Below are positions 19,998 through 26,008 of a stretch of 26,008 nt of DNA, piece by piece. The DNA lies in contig PJRA01000313.1 of assembly GCA_016987375.1 (NCBI GenBank), forward strand, positions 1,835,890-1,861,897, given 5' to 3'. The notes under the pieces were generated by a model. It did no database searches and was not told the origin of the DNA. It saw nothing but the letters and a program-made list of their open reading frames with translations. The translations under genes and the position numbers were made by a program. The first letter of the stretch is position 1. Each line of letters starts with the position of its first letter. This DNA is from Brachionus koreanus (Eukaryota; Rotifera; Eurotatoria; Ploima; Brachionidae).

Positions 19998-21431
19998 TAC
20001 GCCGACGAGAGCAAGTGCCATGTGTGCGGCGACAAGTCGACCGGGTCGCATTTTGGCGGAATTTCGTGCGAGTCGTGCAAAGCGTTTTTTCGTCGCTCGG
20101 TACAAAAAAACCGCTTCGAAGACTACAAATGCTCGTACTCGGGCGAGTGCAAGATGAACACGAATACGCGCAAAATATGCCAGTTTTGTCGCTACAAGAC
20201 TTGTTTGTCGATCGGCATGAGGCCCAAGTGGGTGCTGTCCGACGACGAGCGGCACCAAAAGTACGGCAATAGACGCAAAAACAAGCAGAAACAGGAAATC
20301 GCCGAGGCCGACAGCAACAAAGACGAAAATGAGACCAAGACCCAAGGCACAAATAGCGACGAGGACTCGGCATCGCCGGGCGCCGACTGCAACAAAAACG
20401 ACTTGAATAAATTGGGCGTTGACGGCATTAATGTGCGCGCCAACGGCCTCAATTTGAGCTCGTATGAAAAAGACCTAATCGATCGTCTGTCAATAGCCTA
20501 TTATCATTCGCGCAAATTCAACGCGGTCGACATGAATGTACAAAAAAAATTTGCCACACTCTTCCAAACTCAGAGCGAGAACTCGTTGAAAAAAATGGCC
20601 AAAGTAATTTTGGCTAATTTTATAGTCCAACCGGTTAAGCGAGTGGTCACATTCGCCAAGCTGATGCCCGATTTTCGCAAATTGGATCTAAACGATCAAA
20701 TGTGTTTGCTTCAAGGCGGCACTATGGAAGTAACTATTTGTTCGTCGTCTTCGTTGTACGATCCGAATGAAAACAAATTCGAAAATGTGATCAGCAAAGA
20801 CCGAGACATCAAGTCGTCGAACAATTCCAATATACAATTGGATTTTTTGAAGCTTATTTGGAGCGAGGACGTACTTGAGAAAACAATTGCTTTTCTAAAA
20901 TCAATGAATCAGCTGAATATAGACGAAGCCACTCTGATATTGTACTTGCCACTGATTTTGTTCTCGCCAGATAGACGAGACCTAAAAGACAGACAAAAAA
21001 TACTTCACATACAGTCAAAGTATTCTCTATTGCTGAAAAAATACATGATCTGGAAATTTGGTCTCAACGAGAATACAACAAGAGTGTATAATAAACTATT
21101 GCTCAAGTTGATTGAGCTGAGGACTTTGAGCGAAATACACAGTTCGATTTTGCTCGACGCTGATCCAGCTCAGCTCGAGCCTTTTCCGCTCTCGTTCATA
21201 TCGAATAAAAAAGACGAGATTAGCAAGATAAAAACGAGCTCGGATCAGATGGAAGTGGAGACCAAGGAGTCGACTGATCAGACAAAGTCCAACTCGAATC
21301 CGGACTCGATGCTCACAATTCTGACGCCTAGCTCGTCCAATTCCGGCCAAATGAGCATGTCCTCGGTCTCATCGCCGTCAGTACAGGCATCGCCATTTTC
21401 CCAACCAAACAGTAACGAGCCCGAGTCTTAA
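19659..21431 (+). CDS. Nuclear receptor, NR1 (VDR/HR96-like), intronless CDS
   Basis: Ligand-regulated-type transcription factor of 590 residues in one exon. An in-frame TAA at 19656-19658 lies directly before the ATG. Residues 1-119 are Asn/Ala/Gln-rich, with six alanines and twelve glutamines at 102-113. The two-zinc-finger DNA-binding domain spans 120-187, with ligands C120, C123, C137, C140, C158, C164, C174 and C177. Its P box is CESCKA, followed by FFRRSVQKN, as in HR96-type receptors, and a KWVLSDDER extension follows. The hinge, about 190-265, is acidic/basic and low-complexity. The ligand-binding domain covers about 266-514. It contains the helix 3-5 signature FAKLMPDFRKLDLNDQMCLL at 332 onward and a good LRTLSEIHS helix 10/11. 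The expected AF-2 helix reads PFPLSFISNKKDE and lacks the usual glutamate. A Ser/Pro-rich tail of about 75 residues follows. The exact subgroup is uncertain. Confidence 0.93.
19965..20000 (+). repeat. CAG/CAA run encoding twelve glutamines
   Basis: In-frame mixture of CAG and CAA codons immediately before the first zinc finger. The mixture makes it less prone to slippage than a pure CAG tract. Confidence 0.9.
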
Positions 21432-21927
21432 ACCTGTTCTTTTTTCCATTGCTCAAAATTGATGTATTCTGGTGTTAATATGTTTGCTACATAATTATTA
21501 TCATTATTTACTATATACAAAAGCGTTTATATAAAATTATATGCTCTTAATATTGAAAAATTTACGCTCACGTAAATTAAAACAGCACGTTTAGGACTTT
21601 TTTTATTCCAGTTTATTTAGTCTTTTAAATAAGAAAATAAATGATTATTGCAGTGTTTAAAATTAAGTATTTATTTGAAACAAAAAAAAGATTCCATATA
21701 CAAATTTTTAGATATATTATATTATATATTATAAATTTTTTTTTTTTTTTAACTATTAATGTCTTAGTATTTGACATTTCATATTTGTTTTTATCATCCA
21801 CTTTCAAAATGTTCATAAATGTACTCTTCTATTTTGTTTTCTTTATTTTTTTTTTGCTTTTTTTGATTGTTTTGGTTTGAATTTTTATTTAAAAAAACAG
21901 ATTGTAATAAAAATTTTTAAAATAAAC
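21432..21927. other. 3' flank of the nuclear receptor gene
   Basis: AT-rich 3' UTR and downstream sequence with no further gene. The first clear AATAAA is at 21636. The Phe/Ile-rich open frames here are typical of T-rich DNA. Confidence 0.55.
21636..21641 (+). terminator. AATAAA poly(A) signal, nuclear receptor gene
   Basis: First clear canonical hexamer after the stop codon, about 205 bases downstream. Confidence 0.5.
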
Positions 21928-21960
21928 TTTAATTTTTCAATCAATTCCTCATTTATTTTA
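21928..21960 (+). repeat. 33-base direct repeat, left copy
   Basis: Identical over 33 bases to 22157-22189 (contains CAATCAATTCCTCATTTATT). The similarity extends upstream to an ACAG-TTGTAATA block (21898 and 22141) with an 11-base length difference. The two copies bracket repeat copy B. Confidence 0.9.
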
Positions 21961-21980
21961 GCTTCATGAGCCCGTTTAAC

Positions 21981-22106
21981 CCACTGAGGGTAGAAAAATC
22001 TTCTAAATATTTCTGCTATACGGGACACATTTATAAAGCCCTTTCATCATAAAAAATCGAGGACTGCTTTCGACAGAGTAATAATTGCAGTGTAGATGAT
22101 CAAGTT
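21981..22106 (+). repeat. Dispersed repeat, copy B
   Basis: Aligns with copy A (7001-7200) through AGAAAAATCTTC, AAGCCCTTTCATCAT, CTTTCGACAGAGTAATAATT and GCAGTGTAGATGATCA. It stops short of the downstream half present in copies A and C, so it is truncated at its 3' side. Confidence 0.65.
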
Positions 22107-22156
22107 TATTTTTTTGATTTGAAAATTTTTTTAAAAAATAACAGTTTGTAATAGAA

Positions 22157-22189
22157 TTTAATTTTTCAATCAATTCCTCATTTATTTTA
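22157..22189 (+). repeat. 33-base direct repeat, right copy
   Basis: Exact match to 21928-21960 at a period of 229 bases. Confidence 0.9.
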
Positions 22190-23842
22190 AGACATATTTT
22201 TTTAATCAAGCACTATTTTTTAGTTTGAAGCAACAAATTATACATTTTTTTGCTATTAATCTAAATTATCTAAAAAAATAAGCATCTTATTAATCTTTGA
22301 TCGAAATCATGGCTAAACAGTTTGATTATTTTTCAAAATGTTTTCAAACTAAATAGAAAAATTTAATTGATTTTTAAATTTGGTTTTTTTTTCAGGTGTT
22401 TTTTTTGCTAAAAAATCAATTAAGTAAATAAAAACAGAAATTTTAAAATCAGGTTTAAATTTGGGTTGTCACCATAAAAGTAATTATTTATTTACTAAGT
22501 TTTCTTTTTGAATTTTTTTATTTGAATAAAATGAATTGTTTAATTAATTCGCAGCTTTTTGCTATTTTCGAAAAGTCATGCTCAAAAATTTTAATGTAAA
22601 GCCTTCTCAAAACCAAGTCAAATATTCAAATGTCAGAATTCTGAGAAAATATCACGATTTTAAAATTTATTTTAAAACGTAATTTGAAATTAATTTACAC
22701 AACAATAAAAATAGTGATAACCTCTCCCAAAATTTAAATTTGCTATTTACAATCCTATTCTAATCTTTTATTTTATTTCAAATGAAAATATGAATCAAAT
22801 TAAATTAAAATTTTAAGCTCTAAAAAAAAAATAATTTTTGCAAATGATGATTTCTGAAAAAATTCAAAAAAAAATGCTCAATTGGACTTATTTTTTCAAA
22901 AAGAGGAAGTTATACTTTTTATTTATTTATCTTGTGTCAGACTAGAGTTTTTTTTTATTTTATTTATCTTAGAAAAAGAGGGAAAAATTTTTGAATTCTA
23001 AATTAATATTAGTTTTATTTATTTTTTTGATTTTTTTCAGCACTTGAAATTGATTTTTAAAAGAAAACACTAAATTTTCTTAAGTCTAATATTAGTTGTT
23101 CTTTAAAGAATTAAAATTCAATACAATAAAATCAATAAATATCAAAAATTTTCTGGTCTCCTTTTAAATTACAAATGTTGCTACTTAAAACGCATTTGCA
23201 TAACTTTAAAAATATTTTAAAAAGTTTATAAATTGTTTATTGCTGGCTATAAAATATGACTTATCTAAAATATTACTAAAAAGTCACGTTTATTAAACTT
23301 AATTTTAATAAAATAAATAGTTGATTTAGATTGAAGTTGCCCAACCTATTGCGCATTTTAATAATTTATTTATATCACTCCTTCGGTATGATTAAATTTC
23401 AATTTTAATTTATTTTTCATCTAAATTAAAGTTGATTTCAATTTAAGATGTTTCTAAATCGAAATAGATAAAAAAGGTAAATTAAGAAAAAGCTATTAAT
23501 AAACAAGTCTGTATGAAATATTTAAAGCTATTTAGACAAAATAATGAGAGTTACTTTATTTGATGAAAATTTATTAAATTAAAATATCAACAGCTTTTTA
23601 TCTAAAGCAATTATTTGATTTTGGTAATGGCTTTTCATAAAATGTGAATAGCTAGAAAAAAATCCAAAAAAATTTAAAAAACTTTTGAAAATTGAAAACA
23701 ATAAAAACTAACGTTTATCGAACACTCATCAATATTGATCATCATCTTAATTGATATTAAATATCCGTGTATTAATGACTTAATTTATAACCTTTTCTTT
23801 TCCTTAGTTAATAATTGACCGTATTCTGTCATAGTGAATAAT
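22190..23842. other. Gene-free AT-rich region
   Basis: I see no exon, RNA gene or clear repeat. The stretch is mostly A/T runs, with many short T tracts ending in CAG or TAG that resemble splice acceptors by composition only. Confidence 0.5.
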
Positions 23843-24003
23843 GTGAAGGCGCCTATTTTCTTTCTCAATACCCGTTTTTTAAGCAACAACTCCAATCTGA
23901 CTCAGAGGTAGATGCATCGAGCTGATCATCTACGCTGCAATTATTATCCATTCGATTAAAGGAGTTAAAACATATTTTGAAGATTTTCCACCATCAGCGG
24001 TTT
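23843..24003 (-). repeat. Dispersed repeat, copy C (inverted)
   Basis: On the minus strand it shows GGTGGAAAATCTTCAAAATA, then TAATAATTGCAGCGTAGATG, GAGTCAGATTGGAG and AAATAGGCGCCTTC, in the same order as copy A. About 45 bases of the middle are missing. It contains the longest open stretch of the three copies, reading NNCSVDDQLDASTSESDW in one frame, which may be a trace of an ancestral coding sequence. Confidence 0.65.
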
Positions 24004-24616
24004 TTGAACCTTGAATCCTTTGCTTCCTTAACTAACTCAGAAACCGTTCATATAGTAAATAAATAAGCTTTCAAAATTCAATTTTTTTTCTTTTATTTTA
24101 GCTTTCCCAGTTTTTTTAAATAAATACGGACAAGAACGTCCTCAGACTAATTCGATTATTAATGAAATTTTGAAAATTTTTTTATTCAAAAATTTATTTA
24201 TTAAAAAATTGAGCATTCAGTCATTTGTACATTTGATGCTCAGTATTGAACTGTATTCTGTTTAAAATTTTGCTTGATTAATTCCAAAAAAGAATTTCGC
24301 TTGTTGCTTTGGTCTTTGTTAAGAACTTAGGATGCATGTTTTTTTTTATGTATTAAACCTAAACTGACTGGTGATGGTACCATGTTTAAAAAAAGTAAGA
24401 AATAATTATCGATTTCGTTATAGGGAGTTATTTTTAAACTAAAAACATTAGTTAGTTATAAAACTAAAAGGCAAATTTGATCAGTAAAGATAAAATTGAA
24501 TTAAATAGTATTGAAATCTCCCTTTTCAAATACTTGTCGACATACACAAAGTATTTAATCACTCAATATTGTCCATATTCCCTCAAGCTGAAAATAATCG
24601 ATTATAATGATTCTAA

Positions 24617-24860
24617 TCGATTAAGAAAGATAAACATTCAGACAGTTTAGACTTCTACAGACCGATCTATCTACTCATTTGCCAAATTGCTCAAAAAATT
24701 CTCGATAAATCAGAAAATTCAAGATTGAACAGAAACCTCATAACTGTTCAATCTTGAATTTTCAAAACTCAACCAGTATATCAGTCTGGCTTCAGAAAAT
24801 CGAAAAGAACTCAAGACCATATATTGAGGTTGAACCAATCTGTATCAAACAATTTTTAAT
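24617..24860 (+). pseudogene. Fragment of non-LTR retrotransposon reverse transcriptase
   Basis: In one frame this reads KKDKHSDSLDFYRPIYLL, an in-frame stop, then QPVYQSGFRKSKRTQDHILR and LNQSV. These match the order of reverse transcriptase blocks in LINE-type elements: the K-KGD...NYRPISLL block and the Q-GFR...T-D-L-RL block. The flanks lose similarity at once and the catalytic Asp-Asp block is absent, so it is a dead remnant. The region between the two blocks contains the perfect inverted repeat at 24713-24763. Confidence 0.75.
24713..24763. repeat. Perfect 20-base inverted repeat
   Basis: GAAAATTCAAGATTGAACAG at 24713-24732 and its exact reverse complement at 24744-24763, separated by 11 bases. 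As RNA or single-stranded DNA it would form a 20-base-pair hairpin. It interrupts the reverse transcriptase remnant at its in-frame stop. Confidence 0.95.
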
Positions 24861-25059
24861 TACATTTTTTCAAGTTGAAATTTTAATTTTAAAAATTAAA
24901 TGCCAAAATTAATTTGATTAAATTACTCTATAAATTTAAAGAATTTTTTTTCTCTTAATAAAAGTTTGATCATGTGGAAAACTCAAAAGTATTTTTAAAG
25001 TCTTTTAAAAGTCTTGAAATTTAAAAAATTTAAGCTACAAAATATTTCATATTTATTTT

Positions 25060-25212
25060 GGATTAACGATCAGAAAACTTCAAAATAAGCTTCAACTCAA
25101 ACATAGACCAATTAATGTTGTGATAAATGAAGCAAGTGTTAATCAAATGAAAAACAAAACGGTCACAAAAACCGTCCTAAATTTTGCAGAAACACTGAAA
25201 TTTTTTTCTTAA
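25060..25212 (+). pseudogene. Possible further retroelement coding remnant
   Basis: A 50-codon open stretch, GLTIRKLQNKLQLKHRPINV onward, ends in TAA. The part PINVVINEASVNQMK has the shape of the stretch after the catalytic block in LINE reverse transcriptases (a basic segment, then a short beta strand and a linker before the K-LGV block). The match is weak. It lies on the same strand as the fragment at 24617 and could belong to it. Confidence 0.3.
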
Positions 25213-26008
25213 ATATTAGTAGTAGTAGTATATACTGCGACCCTATCGGGTTAAGCTTCTTCGAAGCTATGGCAGTAAATTAGACTGTTTCTTCAGCCAT
25301 TTGTCCAAGTTAATTTTGAAGTTATTAACTGATACAGAATTGATGATGTATTGAGGAAGACTATTCCGTTTGTCAAGAAATGATATCGTTGCATACAATT
25401 TTTCGCATCTTCTCTAACGATACACTTGTTATGTCCTCTTAAGTTGTAAGAATGATTTCGAGAAAAATTAATACCATTTTCAAAATTGATAGTTTCATAT
25501 CTGTTAATAATTTTAAACAGTTGGATTAAGTAGCCTCTCATCCGCCTTATTTTAAGATTAGTAAGGTTGAACATTTCCAGTCTTTTCGAGTAATCATAAA
25601 TCCGAAGTGAAGGGATTATTCTTGTCGCTCTTCTTTGGACCTTCTCGATTTCAGAAATGTCTTTTTCAAGGAACGGACACCATGAACTAATGGCAAACTC
25701 TAAATGAGGTCTAGCCAGTGCTGTATAGAGCATTCCCAATGTATCAATGTTCAACTTTCTGAAATTTTTAGCGATCATACCCAAAATACGGTTTCCACGA
25801 CTAGTACAATATTTTACTTGGTTAGTCCACTTTAAGTCGCTTTGAATATAAACACCCAGATCATATTCAAGATTTGTTTTAGATAAATTCTTCGTTGCTT
25901 ATCTACTAAATATTGTATAATTAAACAAGGGATTTTTTGAGCCAACATGCATTACACCACATTTTTCAATATTTAAATCCAACGACCAAGTAAGTGACCA
26001 ACTTGAGT
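25213..26008 (-). mobile_element. 3' part of a LINE-type (non-LTR) retrotransposon, truncated by the window edge
   Basis: Minus-strand coding end of a reverse transcriptase ORF. From the right edge it reads WSLDLNIEKCGVMHVGSKNP, then LEYDLGVYIQSDLKW, RILGMIAKNFRKL, MLYTALARPHLEFAISSWCP, EKVQRRATRIIPSL and LKIRRMRGYLIQLFKI. This is the typical C-terminal region after the catalytic block of many LINE ORF2 proteins. There is one in-frame TAA (25899-25901). A one-base frame change lies in an A run at about 25399-25403, after which the other frame continues with FLDKRNSLPQYIINSVSVNN to a TAG at 25267. The short 3' UTR holds a hairpin ACCC/GGGT (25240-25251) and ends in TACTACTACTAAT. The clade (CR1/L2-like or related) is uncertain. 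Confidence 0.88.
25215..25230 (-). repeat. 3'-terminal trinucleotide repeat of the LINE
   Basis: TACTACTACTACTAAT on the minus strand, at the point where similarity to the element should end. Short tandem repeats at the 3' end, in place of poly(A), are typical of several LINE clades. Confidence 0.7.

Noticed and set aside
19647..20345. 232-codon antisense open frame over the receptor gene
   Set aside because: It is the shadow of a GC-rich coding strand, and its poly-Leu run is the complement of the glutamine codons.
22003..22209. 68-codon minus-strand open frame
   Set aside because: It runs antisense through repeat copy B and one arm of the direct repeat. There is no independent sign of coding.
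1..26008. CRISPR arrays, operons or bacterial-type defence systems
   Set aside because: The window is animal nuclear DNA with spliced genes. No regularly spaced repeats or prokaryotic gene structure is present.

Overview
This window is animal nuclear DNA. A nuclear receptor, a T-box factor and a PROPPIN (WIPI) protein occur together, protein-coding genes are interrupted by GT-AG introns mostly 50-220 bases long, and the spacers are extremely AT-rich with many homopolymer runs. Coding exons, above all those of the two transcription factors, are clearly richer in G+C than their surroundings. The very AT-rich spacers and tiny introns would suit a small invertebrate such as a rotifer, but the species cannot be fixed from the sequence alone.

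Layout from left to right. Positions 121-632 (minus) hold the first coding exon of a T-box transcription factor whose remaining exons lie beyond the left edge. Positions 633 to about 8200 form a long gene-poor stretch with microsatellites, one possible two-exon small gene (3816-4074, minus), one multi-hairpin block (4312-4429) and the first copy of a dispersed repeat (about 7001-7200). Two tandem paralogues of the ATP-dependent NAD(P)HX dehydratase follow at 8234-9286 and 10065-11163 (plus), with identical exon lengths and intron phases in their first two exons. A four-exon NXT/p15 mRNA-export gene lies at 12503-13097 (plus), and converging on it is a two-exon gene I do not recognise (13569-14149, minus). 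A nine-exon WIPI3/WDR45B-type autophagy gene occupies 16459-18488 (minus). It is divergent from an intronless nuclear receptor gene at 19659-21431 (plus).

The right-hand 4.5 kb is gene-poor and littered with mobile-element debris. It holds two more copies of the dispersed repeat, one of them bracketed by a 33-base direct repeat. It also has a broken piece of non-LTR reverse transcriptase (plus) containing a perfect 20-base inverted repeat, and the 3' part of another LINE-type element (minus) running off the right edge with one stop codon and one frameshift.

The genes do not form a pathway. They are NAD(P)H repair, mRNA export, autophagy and developmental or hormone-type transcription, each with its own transcription unit. 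I found no clear new system. The points most worth a second look are the duplicated dehydratase, the intronless receptor with an unusual AF-2, the three-copy repeat family, the small candidate gene near 4 kb and the hairpin block beside it.
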